This document shows, piece by piece, positions 1-6,370 of a DNA stretch of 11,501 bases (position 1 is the first letter of the stretch; each line of letters begins with the position of its first letter). This DNA is from Anaerolineae bacterium (GTDB lineage Bacteria > Chloroflexota > Anaerolineae > 4572-78 > J111), in assembly GCA_020433835.1 (NCBI GenBank), contig JAGRBY010000195.1, positions 1-11,501 of the forward strand, given 5' to 3'. The position numbers and the translations under genes are program-made. Below the pieces are notes generated by a model. The model was given only the letters and a program-made list of their open reading frames with translations. It was not told the DNA's origin and made no database searches.

Positions 1-426
1 CTATCGGCCCAACAAATTGCCGATGATGCGAAAGCGCTTGGCCATCCGGTCCCGCTCGGTTTGTGCGGCGAGCTTGATCATCCTGATTTTGCCCCAGATG
101 AACAAGAGCGTCAGATTAGGTTGACCAGAATAAAGACATTCCGCCGGTGGGGTAATATTATTTTAGAAGATCTTGATTATTTCGAACCCTACATGATCCA
201 AGGACGGGCCGATGGAAAAACAACTGAAGATTCTGAGTTGGAACCGGATAGAATGTTGCTTTATCTATTTCCCATTCAGCCCATCACCCAACCGACGCCG
301 GAGATGATGGCCCATCTGGCGTCTGGTATTCTGCTCGACAACTATCGGCTCGATGATGATAGCTGGTTCGTACAAAAGGCCTTGGCTTCGGTTAACCACC
401 AGCATACTGTTCAATACAATAGGTGA
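1..426 (+). CDS. C-terminal part of an unrecognised protein (5' end outside window)
   Basis: The reading frame is open from base 1 through the TGA at 424-426, so at least 141 residues are visible and the true start probably lies upstream. A TTG at 61 exists, but nothing favours it as a start because the frame continues before it without a stop. The protein is acidic and soluble-looking, with Trp/Tyr/Asp-rich stretches (for example EDLDYFEPY) and no signal peptide or membrane segment. I recognise no family. The stop codon lies inside the ribosome-binding region of the next gene, which implies a two-gene operon with the HAMP sensor and possibly a shared signalling role. That role is inferred from position only. 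Confidence 0.6.
   Translation, partial: LSAQQIADDAKALGHPVPLGLCGELDHPDFAPDEQERQIRLTRIKTFRRWGNIILEDLDYFEPYMIQGRADGKTTEDSELEPDRMLLYLFPIQPITQPTPEMMAHLASGILLDNYRLDDDSWFVQKALASVNHQHTVQYNR
421..426 (+). promoter_or_regulatory. Shine-Dalgarno of HAMP sensor, overlapping upstream stop
   Basis: AGGTGA lies 8 bases before ATG 435 and includes the TGA stop of the preceding gene. It decides the start at 435 rather than GTG 423. Confidence 0.6.
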
Positions 427-434
427 AACATTCT

Positions 435-1544
435 ATGTCTAACCATGTCTCTACATTAGAAAAGGCGAATCTCAATAAATCGTTTTTTGAGACCCAAATT
501 AGCATCCGCGTTAAAATGCTGGTCTTCTTTACCCTGATGTTTTCGGTGGTTTTTGCGCTTGCGTTTTATTGGTTTTACGATTTTTCAACCCAACTGGCTA
601 TGGATGGGGTTGCTCGCAATCTCACCGCTATTGCCGAGCAAGCTGCTGCCAATATTGATGGTGATGAGCACCAGGCTTTGTATGAGGACCCGGCGCTGTC
701 AGCCGGCGGACGTCCCCTTGATGATGAGCGTTATCGGGATATCGTCAGCTTACTTGATTTAATCAAAAAGACGCAAGGTTTGGCCGTCGACTCGCAAGGT
801 AACGAGACGTACAAAGTTTTACTGTATACGTACGCGGCAACCAACGAGCCTGGTGTGGTCGAGTTTGTGGGCAGCAGCTCTGCCCTAAACGATCCCCCTG
901 GTGGGGCGGAGTTTCGTGAGTCTTACCGTCCCCAATCGGGCGCAATGCGTGATGGCTTGAACCGAACCACGGTCAACATCAGTAACCCCGTTAGTGACCA
1001 ATGGGGCATTTGGGTTTCCGGATTTACCCCCATCCGTAATTCTCAGGGCGACATTGTCGGTGCTGTAGGAGTTGATATGCGCGATACGACAGTTGTCGCT
1101 TTGCAAAATCGTATAAAAAATGCTGTCATTCCCGCATTTCTAATTACCTATATCGTTTTGTTTGTCGCTGTGTACCTTATCTCTTACGGTATTACTCGGC
1201 CGGTGGTTAAGTTGACGCGCATGGCCGGGTCAATTGCCGAAGGGAACTACGACTTAAACCTTTCAAGCGTTGCAACCAACCGTTTTCCCGATGAAATCGG
1301 TCAACTGGCCGAAGTGTTTCAGTTAATGGTTAATAAGGTGCGTATACGCGAAGAAACACTTAAAAAACAAGTGGCCGATCTAAAAATCGAAATCGATCAG
1401 GCCAAGCGCAACCAACAAGTTGGTGATATTGTCGGCACTGATTTTTTCCAAGATTTACAAGCAAAGGCCAAAGCGATGCGTCGGCGGCGCAGTGGTCCTA
1501 AAGGTTCAGAATCTGTAGAAGAAGAGCCACCAGGTAATAGTTAA
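435..1544 (+). CDS. Membrane Cache-like/HAMP sensor protein without effector domain
   Basis: A 369-residue protein that probably senses an extracellular signal. Residues about 28-48 form a first transmembrane helix and 231-251 a second. The roughly 180 residues between them are extracytoplasmic. They end in FTPIRNSQGDIVGAVGVDM, the typical closing strand of Cache-type sensor domains. Residues about 252-305 are a HAMP linker (GITRPVVKL and, later, DEIGQLAEVF). A predicted coiled coil and a basic tail (RRRRSGPKG) complete it. No kinase, cyclase, methyl-accepting or GGDEF domain follows, so the signal must pass to a partner. I chose ATG 435 over the in-frame GTG at 423 because AGGTGA at 421-426 is a good Shine-Dalgarno 8 bases before it. 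That sequence spans the stop of the upstream gene, which suggests translational coupling. From memory, similar HAMP proteins with this kind of tail (QVGDIVGTDFFQDLQ) occur in Chloroflexota and cyanobacteria. Confidence 0.82.
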   Translation: MSNHVSTLEKANLNKSFFETQISIRVKMLVFFTLMFSVVFALAFYWFYDFSTQLAMDGVARNLTAIAEQAAANIDGDEHQALYEDPALSAGGRPLDDERYRDIVSLLDLIKKTQGLAVDSQGNETYKVLLYTYAATNEPGVVEFVGSSSALNDPPGGAEFRESYRPQSGAMRDGLNRTTVNISNPVSDQWGIWVSGFTPIRNSQGDIVGAVGVDMRDTTVVALQNRIKNAVIPAFLITYIVLFVAVYLISYGITRPVVKLTRMAGSIAEGNYDLNLSSVATNRFPDEIGQLAEVFQLMVNKVRIREETLKKQVADLKIEIDQAKRNQQVGDIVGTDFFQDLQAKAKAMRRRRSGPKGSESVEEEPPGNS

Positions 1545-1574
1545 ACGCGATGTAAAACCCATTGCGGTAAATAG

Positions 1575-1618
1575 AAAGAGGACATAGCACTTATGCACAT
1601 GCTATATCCTCTTTTTTT
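1575..1618 (+). terminator. Rho-independent terminator after HAMP sensor
   Basis: AAAGAGGA (1575-1582) pairs with TCCTCTTT (1607-1614), and ATAGCA (1584-1589) pairs with TGCTAT (1600-1605). A single C/A mismatch separates the two stem parts, the loop has 10 bases, and a run of seven T follows (1612-1618). It starts about 30 bases after the stop at 1544 and lies before the convergent isomerase gene. On the minus strand the following tract is only moderately T-rich, so stopping transcription from that side is less certain. Confidence 0.88.
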
Positions 1619-1648
1619 GCTTATAGGGGACTGCTGCGTATTACGCGC

Positions 1649-3298
1649 TTAAACTGTGCCGCACAGATGCACAGCGATACCCATCGCTTCGAACATAGCG
1701 GCTTTAGCGACCAAGGCTTTATCAGCACTTTCGGACGAGGGTGCGTAGGCGACGTTAAGATGGTTGGCTTTGTGGCGAGCCATCATTTGATCACGGGTGA
1801 TGCCGTGTAAAACGGCGTGCATGATCGGCCATTGGGGGGTGGTGGCCTGCCAGCGGCGCTCGGTTTCTTCGGCTGGAAGTTCGACTACCGTACCCCGGCC
1901 GATATCGGCATGCAGCGCGCCGTTCATCACAAAGACACGACTCCAGACGATTTCCCCCGGTTTGCTGACGCCTTTAAGCGTGCCGCCGCCTAAGCGGAAA
2001 TACATGGGCGGTTGGCGTTCGCTCGAAGCACCGGCGTAGCCGTTGATAAAGTGCGAGGCCGGAGCCGCACCGGAAATGAGAAAAACCCACACATAGTCAT
2101 CGACGCCTGAGCCGGTGTAATGCTCGCCCCATCGTAAATCGTGCAGAGTCGTGGCCGGATCGAGATCCATCGCCGTCCAAACGCGATTGGTCACCAGGGC
2201 ATCGACAGCGCAGCCTTCATCAACTTCATTAAAGTGCGGTAGCGGCTGGCCCGCATACAATTCCTCACCGGTTTCGGCATGGTAGACCGATGGGCGCTCG
2301 ACGTTGTTCAACAAGCCTTCAACTAAATCCGAAGCTGGAGCCATATCTTTCAGACCTTGTTGATACTGAATCCCGACGGCATCGCAGCCAAACTCATCGG
2401 CGATACGTACCGCCGCGATGTACATTTTGCACTGCTCCAGAATTTGGGCATCGGTCAGTTCGGTGGCTTCATTGGTGCCGGTCACAAAGGTGACGCCGCG
2501 TTCATCGAGCCAAGCCCGCACCTTTTGGGCTTCTTCATCCGAAACCGTGCGCATTGCGGCCACCAAGGCCGATTGGCTGAGCCGTTCTTTGTAGATGCCA
2601 GTTGGGTTGAGCAGTTCGTCATCGATAATGGCGTTATACATGCCCATACAGCCTTCATCAAAAATGCCCATAATGGCTTTTTCACGGCTGAGGTTGTGAG
2701 CCAGCATTTGGCCTAGTTCCACTTCAGCGGCGGGCAGTTGAGCGCTGTCCAAGTCGACCACATGGCTGGTGTCATGGGTGATGGTGCCTTCTTCAAGCCA
2801 CTGCCGGATGCCGTTGAGGAAAAAGTCGTCCGTAAAATCTTTACTCCAAATCGAGCTATATTGCACGCCCATTTTGGTTAAACTGCCGTTCAGGTTGAGC
2901 AACCCCACCAGGCCGGGCCACTCGCCGCTCCAATTGGCTACGGTTAAGATCGGCCCGCGATGCGAGCGCAGTCCGGCCAAAACGTGATGGCTGTACTGCC
3001 ATACAGCCTCGGCTACAATGAGGCGGGCATCGGGGTGAATGTTTTTGAAGACATCCATCCCCATCCTTTGATTCCAGATGAAGCCGTGTTCCAGATCGGG
3101 GTCGTAAGGGTGGCCACGCTTGATCGTGATGCCTTCCTGGGCAAATGCCTCGGTAAGGCTTTTCTCCATGTCTTCTTGGGCGGCCCAGCAGGTCTGGTTG
3201 GCTGACAGCCGTAAGTCACCGCTGGCGATTAAGATAACCTCATCCGACTTCGGCGGCTGCGGTTCAGTGTAAGTTGATACATCGTATTGGTTCATCAT
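1649..3298 (-). CDS. L-fucose isomerase-like aldose-ketose isomerase
   Basis: A cytoplasmic 549-residue protein resembling the L-fucose/L-arabinose isomerase family, which interconverts aldoses and ketoses with a divalent metal, usually Mn. E. coli FucI has 591 residues. By eye, the C-terminal half aligns with FucI: the metal ligands E337, D361 and H528 correspond here to E358 (HFNEVDEG), D387 (TLHDLRWG) and H513 (KANHLNVA), so the active site seems intact. An N-terminal motif DEGCMGMYNA (214-223) precedes NPTGIYKERLSQSAL. The frame stays open upstream to 3448, but that extension is low-complexity. AAGGGA just before the tandem ATGs at 3298 and 3295 supports the short start, with 3295 giving the better spacing. 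It is the last gene of the sugar locus. The exact sugar cannot be read from sequence: L-fucose, D-arabinose or a related aldose is possible. I give no gene symbol because it is a divergent family member. Confidence 0.85.
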   Translation of the reverse strand: MMNQYDVSTYTEPQPPKSDEVILIASGDLRLSANQTCWAAQEDMEKSLTEAFAQEGITIKRGHPYDPDLEHGFIWNQRMGMDVFKNIHPDARLIVAEAVWQYSHHVLAGLRSHRGPILTVANWSGEWPGLVGLLNLNGSLTKMGVQYSSIWSKDFTDDFFLNGIRQWLEEGTITHDTSHVVDLDSAQLPAAEVELGQMLAHNLSREKAIMGIFDEGCMGMYNAIIDDELLNPTGIYKERLSQSALVAAMRTVSDEEAQKVRAWLDERGVTFVTGTNEATELTDAQILEQCKMYIAAVRIADEFGCDAVGIQYQQGLKDMAPASDLVEGLLNNVERPSVYHAETGEELYAGQPLPHFNEVDEGCAVDALVTNRVWTAMDLDPATTLHDLRWGEHYTGSGVDDYVWVFLISGAAPASHFINGYAGASSERQPPMYFRLGGGTLKGVSKPGEIVWSRVFVMNGALHADIGRGTVVELPAEETERRWQATTPQWPIMHAVLHGITRDQMMARHKANHLNVAYAPSSESADKALVAKAAMFEAMGIAVHLCGTV

Positions 3299-3330
3299 TG
3301 TCCCTTTCTTATTCAAATTGCAGACTGTGA

Positions 3331-3357
3331 GGTGCCAGTTATGATTTGTCTGGCACC
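3331..3357. promoter_or_regulatory. Inverted repeat upstream of isomerase, candidate operator or hairpin
   Basis: GGTGCCAG (3331-3338) and CTGGCACC (3350-3357) are perfect 8-bp arms with 11 bases between them, about 33-60 bases upstream of the isomerase start. There is no T-run on either side, so it is more like an operator or a leader hairpin than a terminator. The binding factor is unknown. Confidence 0.4.
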
Positions 3358-3415
3358 GGTTTGTGGTTGAATTTTGGTTTGTTGGGCAATTGGTTCGTAT
3401 AGTAACTAAACTACG

Positions 3416-3473
3416 AGTAGACCGCAGTATCCTCGGGGGCGGAGCCATATCGAAGGATACATTGCGGTCTACT
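3416..3473. repeat. Long near-perfect hairpin repeat (REP/MITE-like)
   Basis: AGTAGACCGCAGTATCCT (3416-3433) pairs with the arm 3454-3473 (AGGATAC, then TGCGGTCTACT), interrupted only by a two-base AT bulge. The stem is about 18 bp with a GC-rich 20-base loop (GGGGGCGGAGCC). A short folded non-coding element like this resembles REP or MITE elements. No transposase is nearby. Confidence 0.5.
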
Positions 3474-3540
3474 GATTTCCAACTGTCAGACTATCAAACC
3501 ACCAAATGGCTCAACTGTCAAACCAATCAAGCAGTTCTAA

Positions 3541-3623
3541 AGGTGACAGTCACTTATTGTCAATAAACCAGCATCCGGATAGCCCAATCAGGTTGATTTA
3601 GCGTAGGCAAGTGACTGTCACCT
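3541..3623. repeat. MITE/REP-like element with 15-bp perfect terminal inverted repeats
   Basis: AGGTGACAGTCACTT (3541-3555) and AAGTGACTGTCACCT (3609-3623) are exact reverse complements enclosing 53 bases. Each arm is itself palindromic (GTGAC-A-GTCAC). Just outside, GACTT (3624-3628) and AAGTC (3635-3639) make a further small hairpin, 11 bases from the stop of the binding-protein gene at 3650. No T-run follows, so it is not a standard terminator. It may still protect the 3' end of the binding-protein mRNA. Confidence 0.55.
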
Positions 3624-3649
3624 GACTTTTGCGTAAGTCCTGACTCTAT

Positions 3650-4702
3650 TTACTGACCACCAAATTGGGCGTAGATATCCTCATCATTTTCCTCGGTGAC
3701 TTCCTGGGTATCAAGAATAACTTCCTTGTCGGGGGAGGCATTGTCTTCAAGGATTTGGATAGCGTAGTCAATCGCTTCTGCGCCACCGGTGGGGTAGACA
3801 TAGGTAGCGTCGATGCGGCCTTCGATAACTGAGCGGATACCGCCGTCGGGTGTGGGCAGGGCATCGATGCCGACAAAGAACATATCATCGAGATTGAGGC
3901 CGGCTGCTTCCGCCGAAATGATGGCGGCTTCGGTCATTGGATCGTTGTGGGTGTAGACGACGTGAACATCAGGGTTGGCCTGGAACATCGCTTGCGAGAC
4001 AGGGATGGCTTTCTCGCGGAGCCAGTCCGCGTTTTGGCTGGCAATGATCTTGACGTCGGGGTTTGAAGCGATACCCTCACGGAAACCATCGCCCCGCTCT
4101 TTGGCCGGAGTCGAACCTTCCAACCCGCGAATTTCGATGACGTTGCAGGGGCTGTGGCCTTGTTCTTTACACCAGGTCGCAACCCGCTCGCCGGCAGTGC
4201 GGCCGATGAGTTGATTGTCAGCACCGATCCACATTGTATATTTATCACCCAAAACCTTGCGGTCGAGCACGATAACGGGAATACCGCCGTCGTACGCTTT
4301 CGCCACAACATCAGTCAAAGGCGCGGCTTCGTTGGGGGAGATGATGAGCAGGTCGATGCCTTGCTGAATGAAGTTTTCGACGTCAGCCACTTGCTTGGCG
4401 TTGTCCTGGGCGGCATCGGCAAAAACCACTTCCAGTTCGGGATGCTCGGCGGCAGCAGCGGCGATTTGGTCATTCATAGCCTGGCGCCATGGTTCGCCTT
4501 TGTTGGCTTGCGACATACCGATTAAGAATTTGTCTTGGGCGGGTGCTTCAGCTTCTTCGGCGGCTCCCGAGTCGGCCTCAGCGGCTTCCTCTTTGCTCTC
4601 GCTAGCGGGAGCTGCGGCGGGTTGTTGGCCACAGGCGGTAAAGACAAGGCTAAGTAACAGCAATCCTATAACGATCATAGTGTACTTTTTTATGGTATTC
4701 AT
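3650..4702 (-). CDS. Sugar ABC transporter substrate-binding lipoprotein (RbsB/YtfQ type)
   Basis: A 350-residue extracytoplasmic receptor of the CUT2 sugar-importer class. Residues 1-24 are a lipoprotein signal: basic MNTIKK start, hydrophobic core, and VFTAC with Cys24 as the lipid attachment site. An Ala/Glu-rich linker follows (to about residue 55). Then comes the periplasmic-binding fold of family Peripla_BP_4: DKFLIGMSQANKGEPWRQAM, FIQQGIDLLIISPNEAAPL, GGIPVIVLDRKV, VVYTHNDPMTEAAI and VGIDALPTPDGGIRSV. Order and spacing resemble E. coli YtfQ (a galactofuranose receptor) and ribose/galactose receptors. The start at 4702 is chosen because AAAGGAGA lies about 10 bases before it and the lipoprotein signal begins right there; the frame is open further upstream to 4795 without good signals. 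The gene sits 613 bp after the permease gene and appears to have its own promoter, in keeping with the high expression binding proteins need. Ligand unknown; the isomerase next door suggests an aldose such as L-fucose. Confidence 0.92.
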   Translation of the reverse strand: MNTIKKYTMIVIGLLLLSLVFTACGQQPAAAPASESKEEAAEADSGAAEEAEAPAQDKFLIGMSQANKGEPWRQAMNDQIAAAAAEHPELEVVFADAAQDNAKQVADVENFIQQGIDLLIISPNEAAPLTDVVAKAYDGGIPVIVLDRKVLGDKYTMWIGADNQLIGRTAGERVATWCKEQGHSPCNVIEIRGLEGSTPAKERGDGFREGIASNPDVKIIASQNADWLREKAIPVSQAMFQANPDVHVVYTHNDPMTEAAIISAEAAGLNLDDMFFVGIDALPTPDGGIRSVIEGRIDATYVYPTGGAEAIDYAIQILEDNASPDKEVILDTQEVTEENDEDIYAQFGGQ

Positions 4703-4744
4703 CGAGCAAAATCTCCTTTGATAACAGGATGAAAAATCTTCTTT

Positions 4745-4772
4745 GATATAGGGGTTTAGCGTCAACTGCCAA
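4745..4772 (-). promoter_or_regulatory. Candidate sigma-70-like promoter of the binding-protein gene
   Basis: On the minus strand TTGGCA (4772-4767) and TATATC (4750-4745) are separated by 16 bases, placing a start of transcription near 4738 and a leader of about 35 bases before ATG 4702. Recognised by eye only. Confidence 0.35.
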
Positions 4773-4836
4773 ACGACATCGCTTGTCCTGTTCATTCCTC
4801 TCTCTCATCTTTCGGCAATTAAGACGCTTGGGTACT

Positions 4837-4852
4837 TTCAACGGTTGTTGAA
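4837..4852. promoter_or_regulatory. Palindrome TTCAACGGTTGTTGAA, candidate operator
   Basis: TTCAAC and GTTGAA are perfect 6-bp arms around GGTT. The palindrome overlaps the -35 box of the plus-strand promoter candidate and lies about 135 bases upstream of the binding-protein start. Its layout suits a dimeric repressor, but no such regulator is encoded in the window. Confidence 0.35.
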
Positions 4853-4876
4853 TTAATTGTTATCTTGTTGTATAGT
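4848..4876 (+). promoter_or_regulatory. Candidate plus-strand promoter inside the permease/binding-protein gap
   Basis: TTGAAT (4848-4853) and TATAGT (4871-4876) are spaced by exactly 17 bases, a good match to the sigma-70 consensus. It faces away from the binding-protein gene, antisense to the operon, and would transcribe through the micro-ORF at 4940. Confidence 0.4.
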
Positions 4877-4939
4877 TCAGCACTAGAGGGTCATGTCCTA
4901 ATACAGACATAGTACGCTCCTGCTTGAGGAGGCACCGGC

Positions 4940-5023
4940 GTGGACGGCCAAGTCATCATCGGTGTCTCTTCATTTTCCTTAGGTCTCTTCGATCAAGGGC
5001 CAAATCGCTTTTCGTTCTTATAA
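4940..5023 (+). CDS. Possible 27-residue micro-ORF, function unknown
   Basis: GTG at 4940 is preceded by GAGGAGG (4926-4932), a full Shine-Dalgarno match at 7-base spacing, and by the promoter candidate at 4848-4876. The frame ends at TAA 5021-5023 and encodes a short neutral peptide starting MDGQVIIGVSSFSLGLFDQ. CCTCCT at 5030-5035 could pair with the Shine-Dalgarno and hide it. I recognise no family. It may equally be a small RNA or chance, so I rate it low. Confidence 0.2.
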   Translation: MDGQVIIGVSSFSLGLFDQGPNRFSFL

Positions 5024-5145
5024 GCTTCTCCTCCTGTTTACCGCCAAGTATCAATGATAGAGATGGTCATTTCTTTATGCGTTATGGTGTTCTTTTCCCT
5101 CCCTTCTTACTAGGGTGCGTTTTAGGATTGGGACAATCCGCGCTC

Positions 5146-5285
5146 ATAGAAACACGGAATTGATGATGGAAATGAGAACACTGATCCGCTTCAGATGAGG
5201 TTCAATCAATTCCAGGTTTAGAAAGCTGTACAATTAAAAGTAGAATTCAGTGAAATCATCATTTTCAGTGCTTCAGTGTTTCTAT
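5146..5285. repeat. 140-bp element bounded by 14-bp inverted repeats
   Basis: ATAGAAACACGGAA (5146-5159) and TTCAGTGTTTCTAT (5272-5285) are reverse complements at 13 of 14 positions. Inside, GGAATTGAT (5156-5164) and ATCAATTCC (5205-5213) form another perfect 9-bp inverted repeat. It ends about 30 bases downstream of the permease stop codon. There is no coding content, so it resembles a MITE or a remnant of an insertion sequence, but I cannot name a family. Confidence 0.4.
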
Positions 5286-5315
5286 CTCGTCCCAAAATAG
5301 AATTGCTCCCTTCTT

Positions 5316-6353
5316 TTAATATCGTCGGCGTTGTTGAATAACAACAGCCAGGACAATGATGACACCTTTAAGGATGGCCTGATATTCCGATTCGATATTG
5401 AGCAAGCCGAGAATGTTGTCGAGGATGCTGAGAATGACGGCTCCGATCATCGTGCCGATAACCGTGCCGACTCCGCCCATCAGGCTGGTTCCGCCAATAA
5501 CCACGGCGGCGATGGCGTTGAGTTCATAGCCACTGCCGTCGATGGGGCTGCCTTGATTAACCAGCGCGGCGTGCAGCAGGGCAGCCAGAGCCGACAGCAG
5601 GCCGCAGATACCAAAGACGATCACCCGCACCCGATTGATATTGACCCCCGAAAGACGGGCGGCGGTATCGTTACCTCCAACAGCATAAATGTAGCGGCCA
5701 AACCCGGTACGCTTCAGCAGTATCGTCGCGATGATGCCGATGCCAATGAAGTAGAAAACCTGCACCGGAATATCAAGACCCAGGATAGGCACCTCGCCGG
5801 CAAAGAGCGTTTTGAAGCTCTGCGGTGCCTGGTCTGCACCATCGCCAAAAGCCAGCGGAATAGCGTAACCGCCGGCCCACAGAGTCGCGATCCCGCGAGC
5901 GATACTCAGCATCGCCAGCGTGGTAATAAACGACTGAATCTTGAAGCGGGTCGATACAAAGCCGTTGGTTAAACCCACAATCGTGCCGATGGACAGCACG
6001 CATATAATGGTGGCTACCGTACCAAAGCCGTAATGCATCATCGAGGCCGCAGCCCCCACCGCGCACAAAGCCAGCACCGCCCCCACCGATAAGTCGATAC
6101 CGCCGGTCAGGATTACCAAGGTCATACCGATAGCGATAATGCCGTTTTCAGAGGCAAATCGAACCACGTTCAAGATATTCCGGGGATCGAGAAAAATGTT
6201 GCGCCCATCCCGAACCGGCGATAGGAGAGCGGCAATAATAAGAATGGCGATGAGGCCAAAGTAACTCTGGAAACGCATCAGGTATTTCCAGAGCGATCCT
6301 ATTCGTTTGGTAAGGGGTGCAATATCTTGTGTGGTCGTCTCTTGGGCCGACAT
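5316..6353 (-). CDS. Sugar ABC transporter permease (RbsC-type, BPD_transp_2)
   Basis: A 345-residue inner-membrane protein that forms the translocation channel of a CUT2 sugar importer, probably as a homodimer. After a cytoplasmic N-terminus of about 30 residues it shows many hydrophobic helices. The family hallmark VILTGGIDLSVGAVLAL falls near residues 80-97, the cytoplasmic region GFGRYIYAVGGNDTAARLSGV near 215-240 is the likely ATPase coupling loop, and IAAVVIGGTSLMGGVGTVIGT near 280-300 is typical of the family. Length matches RbsC-like proteins (about 320-350). AGGAG lies 5 bases before ATG 6353. It follows the ATPase gene by only 17 bases, so the two are certainly co-transcribed. It is the natural docking partner for the ATPase at 6371-7888, and conceivably for the ABC domain of the kinase at 8144. 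Confidence 0.93.
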   Translation of the reverse strand: MSAQETTTQDIAPLTKRIGSLWKYLMRFQSYFGLIAILIIAALLSPVRDGRNIFLDPRNILNVVRFASENGIIAIGMTLVILTGGIDLSVGAVLALCAVGAAASMMHYGFGTVATIICVLSIGTIVGLTNGFVSTRFKIQSFITTLAMLSIARGIATLWAGGYAIPLAFGDGADQAPQSFKTLFAGEVPILGLDIPVQVFYFIGIGIIATILLKRTGFGRYIYAVGGNDTAARLSGVNINRVRVIVFGICGLLSALAALLHAALVNQGSPIDGSGYELNAIAAVVIGGTSLMGGVGTVIGTMIGAVILSILDNILGLLNIESEYQAILKGVIIVLAVVIQQRRRY

Positions 6354-6370
6354 AGTTGCTCCTGTTCGTC

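Larger units (their letters stand above)
3299..3649. other. 351-bp intergenic region rich in inverted repeats
   Basis: This lies between the binding-protein gene and the isomerase gene. I see no coding sequence. It contains three separate inverted repeats: 3331-3357, 3416-3473 and 3541-3623. Degenerate flanks are also roughly complementary: G/T-rich GGTTTG/GTTGA-type words at about 3358-3400 against CAAACC/TCAAC-type words at about 3485-3535. The isomerase may therefore have its own promoter or be attenuated, rather than simply co-transcribed with the binding protein. No convincing -35/-10 pair could be fixed. Confidence 0.55.
4703..5315. other. 613-bp gap inside the sugar locus: promoters, a possible micro-ORF, an inverted-repeat element
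   Basis: A gap of this size between permease and binding-protein genes is unusual in sugar importer operons. It holds a minus-strand promoter candidate (4745-4772), a palindrome overlapping a plus-strand promoter candidate (4837-4876), a 27-codon micro-ORF with a perfect Shine-Dalgarno (4940-5023), and a 140-bp stretch bounded by inverted repeats (5146-5285). I see no recognisable conserved gene. Confidence 0.5.

Noticed and set aside
2357..2716. 119-codon plus-strand frame
   Set aside because: It is antisense to the isomerase gene, with no start signal or family resemblance.
3331..3357. Terminator after the binding-protein gene
   Set aside because: The 8-bp stem has no T-run and lies about 300 bp from the stop codon, directly before the isomerase, so an operator or leader hairpin fits better.
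3299..3448. N-terminal extension of the isomerase by 50 codons
   Set aside because: The extension is Asn/Thr/Arg-rich, covers the 3331-3357 inverted repeat, and lacks a ribosome site. AAGGGA just before 3298/3295 supports the short form.
3331..3623. CRISPR-like array from the cluster of palindromes
   Set aside because: The three inverted repeats differ in sequence and spacing. There are no identical repeats with regular spacers and no cas genes.
4154..4721. Two overlapping plus-strand frames of about 120 codons
   Set aside because: Both are shadows of the sugar-binding protein gene on the minus strand. The Ala/Ser-rich run mirrors its Ala/Glu linker.
4924..5163. 79-codon plus-strand frame from TTG 4924
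   Set aside because: The TTG lies within the Shine-Dalgarno-like sequence and the product is Arg/Ser/Phe-rich with no family features. The shorter GTG 4940 frame in another phase has the better start and was listed instead at low confidence.
4900..5300. Transposase remnant in the operon gap
   Set aside because: I translated the stretch by eye on both strands and saw no DDE, HUH or integrase motif. Only the short inverted repeats remain as support for a mobile origin.
5331..5972. 213-codon open frame on the plus strand
   Set aside because: It lies antisense inside the permease gene. Its His/Asp/Gln-rich composition is the mirror of hydrophobic membrane codons.
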